DNA of 64,000 nt from Pedobacter cryoconitis (lineage in GTDB: Bacteria > Bacteroidota > Bacteroidia > Sphingobacteriales > Sphingobacteriaceae). The notes beneath the pieces were generated by a model. That model was not told the origin of the DNA. It searched no databases and saw only the letters and a list, made by a program, of their open reading frames with translations. Shown in pieces: positions 36,948 through 45,840 of the stretch (its first letter is position 1; every line of letters starts with the position of its first letter). A program made the translations under genes and the position numbers. The stretch covers positions 1,656,888 to 1,720,887 of the forward strand of contig JAAAFW010000015.1 of the NCBI GenBank assembly GCA_019352875.1. Direction: 5' to 3'.

Positions 36948-37985
36948 ATGAAAATCGATCAGGACAAAAGTGATTTTTTAGATGAAATGCTGGACACATG
37001 GCAGCAGGAAAACTTATTGTCCGAAGCCGATGTGCAAAAACTAAAAGGTAGCTATGAAGCCAAATCCTTTGACTGGCGCCGGCTTGCTCAATACTCTTTC
37101 TGGATTGCTATGGCTTGCGGAGTTATTTCGCTCGGTGCATTACTAATAGATAATAAGGTTCTTGATTACCTTTATAAACTATATGATACGCCTGACAGTC
37201 TTATCTGTCTTATTTCTGCAGCGGCTGCCGCATACCTGTACTATATCAGCTTTAAAAGAAAAAAGTCCAGGGCAATGGAAGTGTTTAGTAATGATGCCCT
37301 GATCTTCACCGCCGTAATGTTAACCGCAAATGCAATCGCTTATCTGGGTAAAGCGCTGGGAAAAGGTGAGAGTCATTTTTCTCTGCTTATACTTTTTTCT
37401 GTATTGATTTACGGTATCCTGGCGTTTATATTCAAATCCAGATTGATCTGGATCTTTACGATGATATCGTTTGGTGCGTGGTTTGGAACTGAAACTGGTT
37501 ATCTCTCCCGTGACAACCTCTATTTTCTGGGGATGAATTTTCCTCTCAGATTCGTCTGCTTCGGTCTTTTGCTCACGTTAGCAGCTTTACTGTTGCGTAA
37601 GATTAAAGCATTCAGTTTCTTCTATGAGACGACCTATATCGGCGGTATGATTTATCTTTTCGTCTCTTTATGGCTGATCTCTGTATTCGGAAATTTCGGT
37701 ACGCTGGATCAATGGTACGGTATAAGACAGATAAGTTTATTTTATTGGGCCCTGATTTCCATGGGGGCATGCGGTATCAGTATTTTCGCAGGGTTGAAGT
37801 TCAGAGATGATATAGCCAGAGAATTCGGGATCACATTTCTTTTTATAAATCTATACACCCGCTATTTTGAGTATTTCTGGGATACCTGGCATAAGGCTCT
37901 TTTCTTCAGTGTCCTCGCAGCCTCGTTCTGGTTCATAGGCCGAAGGGCCGAGAAGATATGGAACCTGGAGTTTCTCAAAAAATAA
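36948..37985 (+). CDS. DUF2157-like polytopic membrane protein
   Basis: A 345-residue protein. A cytoplasmic N-terminal helical part (LDTWQQENLLSEADVQKLKGSYE) precedes about ten membrane segments beginning at RLAQYSFWIAMACGVISLGALLI. This layout matches the DUF2157 group of membrane proteins, whose function is unknown. The ATG at 36948 lies only three bases after the terminator-like T-run; an ATG at 36987 (MLDTWQQ) would leave more leader and keep the conserved part. No recognised catalytic motif. Confidence 0.82.
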   Translation: MKIDQDKSDFLDEMLDTWQQENLLSEADVQKLKGSYEAKSFDWRRLAQYSFWIAMACGVISLGALLIDNKVLDYLYKLYDTPDSLICLISAAAAAYLYYISFKRKKSRAMEVFSNDALIFTAVMLTANAIAYLGKALGKGESHFSLLILFSVLIYGILAFIFKSRLIWIFTMISFGAWFGTETGYLSRDNLYFLGMNFPLRFVCFGLLLTLAALLLRKIKAFSFFYETTYIGGMIYLFVSLWLISVFGNFGTLDQWYGIRQISLFYWALISMGACGISIFAGLKFRDDIAREFGITFLFINLYTRYFEYFWDTWHKALFFSVLAASFWFIGRRAEKIWNLEFLKK

Positions 37986-38042
37986 GAGAGTTACACCTTT
38001 GAGTACATAAAAACCATTAGCTGAGGACTTCCTCTGAACTCT

Positions 38043-38663
38043 TTATTTAATAAAGTGAATGTAGATCAGTTTAAATATATGATAAGCGGACAAAGCAAAA
38101 AATAAACCGGCTATTGCTTTATTTACGACATAGGTTGTCAGCGTAAATTTTGTCTGTATATATTGAGCGAAACGGGCGAATCCATAAAGTGCTAATCCCG
38201 CGCCTATTCCAGATCCGATACTAAACACGCTCAGTGACACATAACCAATATCAATCCATTCATGTGAAATCAGGTAGGTTCCGACAAACAACCAGAAAGG
38301 AATCTGCATAGGATTTAAAACTCCCAACAGCATGCCATACCGAATACTGTCTTTGTTGGAATAATCTGTTTTAGGCATTTCTTTCCTCGATCGCCAGGTT
38401 GTTATGCCCAATACAAGAAAAAGGACAATCATCACACCATCTATATAATTATCGAACTCGATTTCACTCGATAACCATTGCACAAAACGCATGACACCAA
38501 ATGTAAAAAGGACCTCAATAACGGAGAATGCAGCTATGAAATATAGTGCTTGCTTAATACCCCTGGTAATGGTAAGCTGAACAACCGTGAGGTTGATATT
38601 TCCGGGCGGTATGTATCCCAGGGAGTTGAGAATAACGCCCAGGAAAAAGGTTAGAAAAAGCAT
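38043..38663 (-). CDS. LysE family amino acid exporter
   Basis: A 206-residue membrane protein with six hydrophobic segments: MLFLTFFLGVILNSLGYIPPGNINL with the family's early PPGN/PGP-like motif, then FIAAFSVIEVLFTFGVM, VMIVLFLVLGIT, NPMQIPFWLFVGTYL (family-like NP motif), a GIGAGLALYGFA segment and a last helix. Substrate unknown. The start codon lies in the right arm of a 10-bp hairpin (see 38659-38698). It is convergent with the DUF2157-like gene. Confidence 0.85.
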   Translation of the reverse strand: MLFLTFFLGVILNSLGYIPPGNINLTVVQLTITRGIKQALYFIAAFSVIEVLFTFGVMRFVQWLSSEIEFDNYIDGVMIVLFLVLGITTWRSRKEMPKTDYSNKDSIRYGMLLGVLNPMQIPFWLFVGTYLISHEWIDIGYVSLSVFSIGSGIGAGLALYGFARFAQYIQTKFTLTTYVVNKAIAGLFFALSAYHIFKLIYIHFIK

Positions 38664-38698
38664 CCGCTAATATAAATAAAATTTAGTGAGCGGATGCT
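38659..38698 (-). promoter_or_regulatory. Hairpin sequestering the LysE-family start codon
   Basis: A 10-bp perfect inverted repeat (38659-38668 with 38689-38698) surrounds a 20-base A/T-rich loop. On the minus-strand transcript the right arm reads AGCGGATGCT, whose ATG is the exporter start codon. It could hide the start in RNA or be a protein-binding site on DNA. Confidence 0.6.
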
Positions 38699-38753
38699 GA
38701 ATAACTGTGAATGCTGTTTTTGAATAAAACTAGCTTAAAATGTCAGAAGATTT

Positions 38754-41558
38754 TCAGGCCTTTAAATGATCCTTTAAATATTTACCTGTATAAGAACCTT
38801 TTACTTTGGCCAGATCTTCAGGAGTGCCTTCAAAAACTATATTTCCACCGGCATCTCCTCCTTCGGGACCGATATCAATAACCCAATCTGCAGATTTGAT
38901 CATATCCATATTATGTTCAATAACCAGAATTGTATTCCCTTGTTCAATTAATGTATTCAGGGCAATCAGCAGTTTTTTAATATCATGGAAATGCAGTCCG
39001 GTTGTCGGCTCATCAAAAATGAAAAGTGTTTTGCTCGCATGATTCCCTTTAATCAGGAATGACGCCAGCTTAATCCTTTGTGCTTCGCCGCCGGACAATG
39101 TGTTGGAGGATTGTCCAAGATGGACATAACCCAGACCAACATCAACCAGCGGCTGCAGTTTATTCAGAATCTTGGGCTCCTTGGCGAAGAATGCAACGGC
39201 TTGTTCAATGGTGAGGTCTAATATGTCGGCTACATTTTTATCTTCATAAGTGATGTCTAATACCTGCTGTTTAAATCTTCGTCCATTACAAGCTTCACAT
39301 GGCAAATAAATATCTGCCATAAACTGCATCTCTATCTTCACTTCGCCTTCTCCCTGACAAACGTCACAACGTCCGCCCTCTACATTAAATGAAAATGCTG
39401 CTGGTTTTAAACCTGCTGCTTTCGATGCAGGTAATGCTGCAAAAAGAGCCCTGACATCATCCCAGGCCTTAACATAGGTTACCGGATTAGACCGGGACGA
39501 TCTCCCGATTGGGTTCTGATCGACCATTTCAACCTGACTAACCTGTTCATAATCGCCAAAGATACCATCGTATAAACCTGTTTGCTCACCTGCATAATTC
39601 CCTATCGCCTTTTGTAAAGCAGGAAACAGAATCTTTTTAATCAAACTTGTTTTTCCCGACCCCGAAACACCACTAACTACCGTAAAAACTCCAAGTGGAA
39701 ACTTCACCGCAATATTCTTGAGATTATTTTCTCTGGCTCCCTTAATCAGAATATGACTTGCCCATTTTCTCCTCATGGCCGGAATAGCGATCTTTTCCTT
39801 CCCTGATAAATAAGCTCCGGTAAGACTTTTTTTATCTTTAATGATCTGATCATAAGTACCGCTAAATACCAGATTACCTCCATGCGTGCCTGCCTCAGGA
39901 CCGATATCAATGATATGATCTGCAGCTCGCATCATTTCTTCCTCATGTTCCACGACGATAACCGTATTTCCTACATTACGCAGAGAAACAAGGACTTCGA
40001 TTAATTTATTCGTATCACGTGGATGCAGACCTATACTTGGTTCGTCCAATACATAAATTGAACCGACAAGGCTACTGCCGAGCGAAGTTGCCAAATTAAT
40101 ACGCTGTGACTCACCGCCTGAAAGTGTATTCGACAAGCGGTTCAGTGTAAGATATCCCAGACCAACATTATTTAGATAAAGTACCCTGCTGGTAACCTCT
40201 GCCAATAGTCGTTTAGATATTTTCACATCTGAAGGACTCAGATCCAGGTTATCAAAGAATTCCTGGATACGGGAAAGTGGCATTAAAACAACGTCGATAA
40301 TTGACTTCCCGGCAATTTTCACATAAGATGCATCTTTTCTCAGTCTGGAGCCTTTACAATCCGGGCAGATCGTTTTACCTCTGTACCGTGATAACATTAC
40401 ACGGTATTGAATCTTAAAGGTCTGAGTTTCCAGATCTTTAAAGAATGCATCAAGGCCTTCGAAATATTTGTTCCCCGTCCAGAGCAATCGTTGCTCTTTC
40501 TCGGTAAGTTCACTGTAAGAACGGTGTATAGGAAAATCGAATTTGGAAGCTGCGGCGACAAGTCTGTTCAACCATTCACGCATTTTCTCCCCACGCCATG
40601 GTGCTATAGCATTGTCATAGACACTTTTACTCTTGTCAGGAATAACCAGATCTTCGTCGATACCAATCACATTTCCGTAACCTTCACAGCGTTTACATGC
40701 TCCATAAGGATTGTTGAAACTGAAAAAATTAGGTGTAGGCTCTTCGAAGCGTATGCCGTCAAGTTCAAAACGATCACAGAAATGACTGATTTTACCATCA
40801 TGTTCGACATAGCAGTCACCCTTGCCTTCGAAAAATGCAGTTTGAATAGAATCTGCAAGCCGACTGAGCGTCTCGTCGTCATTATGAAAGACTATTCTGT
40901 CGATTAATATTTTAACTGTGTCTGAGTCCTTCAGCTCTTTGTCTTCAAAGCTCTCGTCTTCCAGTATCGTTTCAATTTTATATATTTTATCATCCAGATA
41001 AATTCGCAAGAAGCCTTTCTGAAGCAATACAGCCAGCTCTTCTTTAATCGACCTGTTATTATGGGGGTGAAGGGGACAGAAAATTGTAGATACATTTTCT
41101 TCTCCTAGTCCGCTGATAAAATCGACAACAGTACTGACAGTATCTTTTTTGACTATTTCCCCGGATTCCGGCGAATAGGTTTTCCCTATCCTGGAAAATA
41201 ATAGTTTCAGGTAGTCATAAATCTCTGTCGAGGTACCTACCGTGGACCTGGGATTTGATGTAATTACTTTCTGCTCTATGGCTATAGCGGGTGCGATACC
41301 TTTAATGTAATCTACATCCGGCTTATTCATCCGGCCCATAAACTGTCTCGCATAAGAGGATAAGCTTTCTACATAACGCCTCTGCCCTTCTGCATATAAG
41401 GTATCGAATGCAAGTGATGACTTACCTGAACCCGACATCCCTGTAATCACAACCAATCTGTTTTTAGGGATGGCTACATCTATGTTTTTCAGATTATGGA
41501 CTCTCGCCCCTTTAATGATGATATTCTGATGTGGATCTTTCTCCGTTTCCTTGCTCAT
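38754..41558 (-). CDS. uvrA: Excinuclease ABC subunit A
   Basis: A 934-residue DNA-damage recognition ATPase of nucleotide excision repair. Two ABC modules are visible: P-loops [14 protein letters not shown] and [14 protein letters not shown], signatures [14 protein letters not shown] and [14 protein letters not shown], and zinc-binding pairs [17 protein letters not shown] and [17 protein letters not shown]. Length is standard. It stands alone on the minus strand, upstream of the LysE-family gene by 90 bases, with a 264-base spacer to the sigma factor gene. Confidence 0.97.
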   Translation of the reverse strand: MSKETEKDPHQNIIIKGARVHNLKNIDVAIPKNRLVVITGMSGSGKSSLAFDTLYAEGQRRYVESLSSYARQFMGRMNKPDVDYIKGIAPAIAIEQKVITSNPRSTVGTSTEIYDYLKLLFSRIGKTYSPESGEIVKKDTVSTVVDFISGLGEENVSTIFCPLHPHNNRSIKEELAVLLQKGFLRIYLDDKIYKIETILEDESFEDKELKDSDTVKILIDRIVFHNDDETLSRLADSIQTAFFEGKGDCYVEHDGKISHFCDRFELDGIRFEEPTPNFFSFNNPYGACKRCEGYGNVIGIDEDLVIPDKSKSVYDNAIAPWRGEKMREWLNRLVAAASKFDFPIHRSYSELTEKEQRLLWTGNKYFEGLDAFFKDLETQTFKIQYRVMLSRYRGKTICPDCKGSRLRKDASYVKIAGKSIIDVVLMPLSRIQEFFDNLDLSPSDVKISKRLLAEVTSRVLYLNNVGLGYLTLNRLSNTLSGGESQRINLATSLGSSLVGSIYVLDEPSIGLHPRDTNKLIEVLVSLRNVGNTVIVVEHEEEMMRAADHIIDIGPEAGTHGGNLVFSGTYDQIIKDKKSLTGAYLSGKEKIAIPAMRRKWASHILIKGARENNLKNIAVKFPLGVFTVVSGVSGSGKTSLIKKILFPALQKAIGNYAGEQTGLYDGIFGDYEQVSQVEMVDQNPIGRSSRSNPVTYVKAWDDVRALFAALPASKAAGLKPAAFSFNVEGGRCDVCQGEGEVKIEMQFMADIYLPCEACNGRRFKQQVLDITYEDKNVADILDLTIEQAVAFFAKEPKILNKLQPLVDVGLGYVHLGQSSNTLSGGEAQRIKLASFLIKGNHASKTLFIFDEPTTGLHFHDIKKLLIALNTLIEQGNTILVIEHNMDMIKSADWVIDIGPEGGDAGGNIVFEGTPEDLAKVKGSYTGKYLKDHLKA

Positions 41559-41822
41559 TTACTTCCTTCTGGGATTTGCTAATATAAACCAAAAAACATC
41601 ATGTTGGTTTTCAGGCTGGCTGCAAAAATACAGCACTTTAGCTAATTAATTTTTTTTTAGTATTTTTATTGTTGAATTCTAACAAAAAAATGCTTCTTTT
41701 GAAGTTGTAACAGAAATTTGAAACTCACAATCAAAAACCACATAGGAGAATAGCTATAGAAAAAAACATCTACTCAGTATTTTTTTAGCAAAACAGCAAG
41801 GGAATTAAGTACGGATAATCCT

Positions 41823-42398
41823 ATGAAGTTACAAACCTATAGTGACCAGAATCTGGTTAAATTATATCTAACGGGCGATGAATCAGTCCTGGAAGAGTTA
41901 TTAAGAAGACATAAGTCAAAAATATATACTTCTATTTATTTGCTGGTGAAAGACCAGTACCTTGCGGAAGACATCTTTCAGGATGCTTTTATTAAGGTAA
42001 TCAATACACTGCGCTCTGGCAGGTATAATGAAGAAGGTAAATTTCTGCCGTGGGTAATGCGTATCGCACACAACCTGGTTATTGACTATTTCAGAAAAGA
42101 AAAGCGTGCGCCTGTTATTACCAGCGCAGACGGCAGCGATGTCCTGAATCTTCTTCAGATCCATGAAGAAAATGCAGAAGATAAATTACTGCGTGAGCAG
42201 ACACATACTGATTTAAGAATGCTCATTCAGCTTTTGCCCGATGAACAGAAGGAAGTTCTGATTATGCGCCACTATGCAGACCTGAGTTTTAAGGAAATTG
42301 CAGATCTCACTGACGTAAGTATTAACACGGCTCTCGGACGGATGCGTTATGCACTCAGCAATCTGCGCAAAATGATGAAAGTAAAAGAAGTAACTTGA
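41823..42398 (+). CDS. ECF-family RNA polymerase sigma factor
   Basis: A 191-residue sigma-70 family member with region 2 (about 20-95: LLRRHKSKIYTSIYLLVKDQYLAEDIFQDAFIKV, WVMRIAHNLVIDYFR) and region 4 (about 130-185: LPDEQKEVLIMRHYADLSFKEIAD, INTALGRMRYALSNLRKMM). Regions 1 and 3 are absent, as in ECF sigmas. There is no anti-sigma gene next to it; a 64-residue acidic protein follows. The 264-base spacer upstream holds a GGAG at about 41743, well away from the ATG, and no clear TAnnTTTG box. Confidence 0.95.
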   Translation: MKLQTYSDQNLVKLYLTGDESVLEELLRRHKSKIYTSIYLLVKDQYLAEDIFQDAFIKVINTLRSGRYNEEGKFLPWVMRIAHNLVIDYFRKEKRAPVITSADGSDVLNLLQIHEENAEDKLLREQTHTDLRMLIQLLPDEQKEVLIMRHYADLSFKEIADLTDVSINTALGRMRYALSNLRKMMKVKEVT

Positions 42399-42490
42399 AC
42401 TTACCGAAAATTTCAAAATAATTAATCCAAAAATTTTAAAATAAATTTAAAGTTGTGGCGTTTTATTAGCATATTCAAGAAACAATAAAT

Positions 42491-42685
42491 ATGCGTATGA
42501 TGATAAGCTCTACTCCTGTTACTAACCAGTGCTTTAACCAGCCAGCTGAGAACTCCAATACTGAGTTTTTCAACGAGTCTGATACTGCATTTTACGAAAA
42601 CATTAAGCCTCAGCTGGACCAACTTAAAAAGGATCCGCAAGAGGAAACCATTTCAAGGATTCTGGCTTACTCGAAAAGTCTTTAA
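42491..42685 (+). CDS. Small acidic protein downstream of the sigma factor gene
   Basis: A 64-residue, Asn/Gln/Glu-rich protein: MRMMISSTPVTNQCFNQ, then STEFFNESDTAFYENIKPQLDQLKKDPQEETISRILAYSKSL. The C-terminal half is predicted helical. No family is recognised. It is preceded by a 92-base A/T-rich leader with TTG at 42453-42455 and ends at a terminator 17 bases later, so it is a well-delimited transcription unit. It could be a regulator of the sigma factor, but that is a guess from position. Met codons at 42497 and 42500 are alternative starts. Confidence 0.65.
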   Translation: MRMMISSTPVTNQCFNQPAENSNTEFFNESDTAFYENIKPQLDQLKKDPQEETISRILAYSKSL

Positions 42686-42701
42686 TCTGGTTTAAAAGAA
42701 C

Positions 42702-42728
42702 AAGCTGCCCTCTGAGGCAGCTTTTTTT
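42702..42728 (+). terminator. Intrinsic terminator after the small acidic protein gene
   Basis: An eight-pair stem (42702-42709 with 42716-42723) is followed by seven T at 42722-42728. Confidence 0.9.
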
Positions 42729-42732
42729 GTTT

Positions 42733-42740
42733 TATCTTTG
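42733..42740 (+). promoter_or_regulatory. Candidate -7 box just before nth
   Basis: TATCTTTG matches TAnnTTTG exactly and is four bases from the nth ATG at 42745, so the transcript would be nearly leaderless. No -33 TTG at the usual distance, since that position is occupied by the preceding terminator. Confidence 0.3.
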
Positions 42741-42744
42741 CCTT

Positions 42745-43416
42745 ATGCTAAAAAAAGAACGGTACCAGCGTTTCGTCGAACATTTCTCGGCAAAACAACC
42801 GGATGCAGAAACAGAATTGCATTATAATAATCCTTTTCAACTATTGATTGCAGTAATCTTATCTGCGCAGTGTACGGACAAACGGATTAATCAGATCACG
42901 CCAGCACTTTTTCAACGTTTTCCAACTCCCCGGTCACTTGCAGAAGTTACACCGGACATTGTATTCGATTATATCAGAAGCGTGAGCTATCCAAATAATA
43001 AAGCTAAACATCTGGTTGGCATGGCCAGTATGCTGATGAATGAATTTAACAATGAGGTACCGTCTGATATAGATCAGCTGCAGAAAATGCCAGGAGTAGG
43101 TCGTAAGACTGCAAATGTCATTGCCTCTGTTATTTACAATGCTCCGGCAATGGCTGTTGATACCCATGTATTCCGGGTCTCGAATAGAATAGGACTAACG
43201 ACAGGCAAGACACCACTGGCTGTCGAAAAAGACCTGGTCAAAAACCTTCCAAAAGAAACTATTCATATTGCTCACCATTGGTTAATTCTCCATGGAAGAT
43301 ATGTATGTGTAGCAAGGTCGCCCAAGTGCAAGATTTGTGAGATCACATCATTCTGCAAATATTTTGAAAAACAGAATAAACAAGCAAAAAATCTCTTAGA
43401 ACTTTCGCACAAATAG
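42745..43416 (+). CDS. nth: Endonuclease III
   Basis: A 223-residue DNA glycosylase/AP lyase removing oxidised pyrimidines. The helix-hairpin-helix MPGVGRKTANVI carries catalytic Lys121; Asp139 is in AVDTHVFRV. The 4Fe-4S loop is C-x6-C-x2-C-x5-C (CVARSPKCKICEITSFC). The start at 42745 (MLKKERYQRF) is preferred over an in-frame ATG at 42727, which lies inside the preceding terminator's T-run. Confidence 0.96.
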   Translation: MLKKERYQRFVEHFSAKQPDAETELHYNNPFQLLIAVILSAQCTDKRINQITPALFQRFPTPRSLAEVTPDIVFDYIRSVSYPNNKAKHLVGMASMLMNEFNNEVPSDIDQLQKMPGVGRKTANVIASVIYNAPAMAVDTHVFRVSNRIGLTTGKTPLAVEKDLVKNLPKETIHIAHHWLILHGRYVCVARSPKCKICEITSFCKYFEKQNKQAKNLLELSHK

Positions 43417-43458
43417 TAATATTTTTAGAAAAAACACATTAGATTGAAATATATTACT

Positions 43459-43466
43459 TATTTTTG
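43459..43466 (+). promoter_or_regulatory. Candidate -7 box upstream of recA
   Basis: TATTTTTG matches TAnnTTTG, 72 bases before the recA ATG. A second weaker match, TATATTTA, is at 43513-43520. No sequence resembling a LexA box was recognised. Confidence 0.3.
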
Positions 43467-43538
43467 CTAAAATAATTAGCAGATAAATTACCGTCATAAA
43501 TAATTAATACTTTATATTTACGAGTACAAAGAACAACG

Positions 43539-44552
43539 ATGAATCCAAACGCAGATAAACTAAAAGCTCTTCAACTTACTTTAGATAAGTTAGAAAAATC
43601 TTACGGTAAAGGTGCCGTGATGAAACTAGGTGATACACCTACTGAATCTATTGAGTCAATTTCAACGGGCTCTATCAGTTTAGATATTGCTTTAGGCATT
43701 GGCGGTGTACCAAAAGGTCGTGTCATTGAAATATATGGTCCTGAGTCTTCAGGTAAAACAACTTTAGCTACTCATATTATTGCTGAGGCACAGAAAAAAG
43801 GCGGTGTTGCGGCATTTATAGATGCAGAGCACGCATTCGATAAGTTTTATGCTAAAAAATTAGGTGTTGATGTAGATAATCTATTGATCGCACAGCCAGA
43901 TAATGGAGAACAGGCATTGGAAATTGCTGATAACCTGATCAGATCAGGAGCTATTGATGTAATCGTAATTGACTCGGTTGCTGCTCTGGTTCCAAAAGCT
44001 GAAATTGAAGGTGAAATGGGAGATTCTAAAATGGGTCTTCAGGCACGTTTGATGTCTCAGGCACTGAGAAAATTAACTGGTACAATTGCCAAAACTGGAT
44101 GTTGCTGTATCTTTATTAATCAGTTACGTGAGAAAATCGGTGTTATGTTCGGTAACCCTGAGACTACAACGGGTGGTAACGCATTGAAATTTTACGCATC
44201 TGTACGTCTGGATATCCGCAGAACTTCCCAGATCAAAGATTCTGATGAAGTTTCAGGTAACCGTGTAAAAGTGAAGATCGTTAAGAACAAAGTTGCCCCG
44301 CCTTTCCGTATTGCTGAATTTGATATTATGTTTGGACAAGGCATTTCAAAAGTTGGTGAGATCATCGACCTGGGCGTTGATTTTAACATCATCAAAAAAG
44401 CAGGGTCATGGTTCTCTTATGGCGAAACCAAACTTGGACAGGGAAGAGACGCTGTAAAACAGTTGCTACTGGACAACCCTGAGTTATCTGATGAGATCGA
44501 AGCTAAAATCAGAGCAGAAGTAACCGGAGAAAAACTGGAAGAGTTATTATAA
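43539..44552 (+). CDS. recA: Recombinase RecA
   Basis: A 337-residue homologous-recombination ATPase. Walker A is GPESSGKTT at residues 67-75; Walker B is [12 protein letters not shown]; the DNA-contact loop regions include [23 protein letters not shown] in pieces and [21 protein letters not shown]. Length is slightly short because the acidic C-terminal tail is brief. It is a single gene with its own terminator. Confidence 0.98.
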   Translation: MNPNADKLKALQLTLDKLEKSYGKGAVMKLGDTPTESIESISTGSISLDIALGIGGVPKGRVIEIYGPESSGKTTLATHIIAEAQKKGGVAAFIDAEHAFDKFYAKKLGVDVDNLLIAQPDNGEQALEIADNLIRSGAIDVIVIDSVAALVPKAEIEGEMGDSKMGLQARLMSQALRKLTGTIAKTGCCCIFINQLREKIGVMFGNPETTTGGNALKFYASVRLDIRRTSQIKDSDEVSGNRVKVKIVKNKVAPPFRIAEFDIMFGQGISKVGEIIDLGVDFNIIKKAGSWFSYGETKLGQGRDAVKQLLLDNPELSDEIEAKIRAEVTGEKLEELL

Positions 44553-44572
44553 GCGGAAACATTCCGAAAGTA

Positions 44573-44607
44573 AAAGGCGGTATGCAATTGCATACCGCCT
44601 TTTTTAT
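44573..44607. terminator. Two-way terminator after recA
   Basis: A 30-base perfect palindrome (44573-44602) with A residues at its left edge and T residues at its right edge. It stops recA on the plus strand and can also stop the minus-strand tsaD unit, which ends at 44611. Confidence 0.92.
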
Positions 44608-44610
44608 TTA

Positions 44611-44793
44611 CTATTGTGGACTCATGAATTTCAGATCCACGTTAATCGCTACATAGGCCGCAATAATTATCGCAATCGCCAATACGGCCAAACCAATGTA
44701 GTTTTTATTTTTATCCTGTCTGACCAACCAGATCAGAAACAAGACAAAAGGGATCAGCATAAGGCCGAAGAAGAAGAAGCTCATTGCATTCAT
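44611..44793 (-). CDS. Small two-helix membrane protein downstream of tsaD
   Basis: A 60-residue protein with two hydrophobic helices, SFFFFGLMLIPFVLFLIWLV and IGLAVLAIAIIIAAYVAINV, joined by a short basic loop RQDKNKN. The start may be M1 (44793) or M4. It lies 7 bases after the tsaD stop codon on the same strand, so it is co-transcribed. No family recognised; it may be a lineage-specific membrane protein. Confidence 0.7.
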   Translation of the reverse strand: MNAMSFFFFGLMLIPFVLFLIWLVRQDKNKNYIGLAVLAIAIIIAAYVAINVDLKFMSPQ

Positions 44794-44800
44794 AATACGC

Positions 44801-45814
44801 TTATTTTACAGGATTAAATTCCATTCTGGATGCAGGAGCCACATCCTGCCCGACAAACTCCCGTCGCATAAATTTATGGTGGCCGGCAATAGCAATCATC
44901 GCCGCATTATCTGTACAATATTCAAAGGCGGGAATATAGACATTCCAACCGAGTTCAGTTGCCAGCTGTCCTAATGCATTCCTTAAACCTGAATTAGCTG
45001 AAACACCTCCGGCTATAGCAATTTCTTTAATCCCATACTGTTTAGCTGCCTTTTTTAGCTTGTTAAGCAATATTTGAACAATGCTATATTGTACGGAAGC
45101 ACATATATCGTCGAGATTTTCGGCTATAAAATCGGGGTTCTGTTTCTCCTGGGCTCTTATAAAATATAAAATCGATGTCTTAAAGCCACTGAAACTGTAA
45201 TTCAAATCCTTGATCTGAGGTACTGCGAATTTATAGGCCAATGGATTCCCCTTAGCTGCATGCTTATCTATCAGAGGTCCTCCTGGATAAGGAAGGCTTA
45301 GAATCTTCGCAGTTTTATCAAATGCCTCACCAGCCGCGTCGTCTAATGATTCTCCAACGATTTCCATATCAAAATAGTCCTTTACGAGAACAATTTGTGT
45401 ATGTCCTCCTGATACTGTCAGACAAAGAAAAGGAAAAGCAGGTTTTGGTTCATCTATAAAATGGGCCAGTATATGTGCATGCATATGATTAACTGCAATC
45501 AGCGGAAGGTCCAGCGCCAGTGCAAAAGATTTCGCAAATGATACCCCTACCAGTAATGACCCTAATAATCCTGGCCCTCTGGTAAATGCAATTGCATTAA
45601 TATCCTTTTTACTAACTTTGGCATCTGTTAATGCCTGATGAATTACAGGAATAATATTTTGTTGGTGCACCCTGGACGCAAGCTCAGGAATTACGCCTCC
45701 ATAATTTTGATGAATAGTTTGGTTTGCAATAACATTGGCAGTAATTTTGCCGTTGTTACAAATAGCAACAGAAGTTTCATCACAAGAAGATTCGATAGCA
45801 AGTATTACTGACAC
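44801..45814 (-). CDS. tsaD: tRNA N6-adenosine threonylcarbamoyltransferase
   Basis: A 337-residue ASKHA-fold enzyme making t6A37 in tRNAs decoding ANN codons. The start LAIESSCDETSVAI, the metal-binding HMHAH at residues 110-114, GGHTQI, and IAGGVSANSGLRN are all family hallmarks. The start codon is at 45814, only 6 bases from the open frame of the divergent TamB-like gene, so the two promoters must overlap coding sequence. Confidence 0.97.
   Translation of the reverse strand: MSVILAIESSCDETSVAICNNGKITANVIANQTIHQNYGGVIPELASRVHQQNIIPVIHQALTDAKVSKKDINAIAFTRGPGLLGSLLVGVSFAKSFALALDLPLIAVNHMHAHILAHFIDEPKPAFPFLCLTVSGGHTQIVLVKDYFDMEIVGESLDDAAGEAFDKTAKILSLPYPGGPLIDKHAAKGNPLAYKFAVPQIKDLNYSFSGFKTSILYFIRAQEKQNPDFIAENLDDICASVQYSIVQILLNKLKKAAKQYGIKEIAIAGGVSANSGLRNALGQLATELGWNVYIPAFEYCTDNAAMIAIAGHHKFMRREFVGQDVAPASRMEFNPVK
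45742..45749 (+). promoter_or_regulatory. Candidate promoter for the TamB-like gene inside tsaD
   Basis: TAATTTTG matches TAnnTTTG; a TTTG at 45718-45721 is 20 bases upstream. This lies antisense within tsaD and would give a leader of about 90 bases to the probable TamB-like start. Confidence 0.35.
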
Positions 45815-45840
45815 GTTGATTATTATTAAGCTACAAAAAT

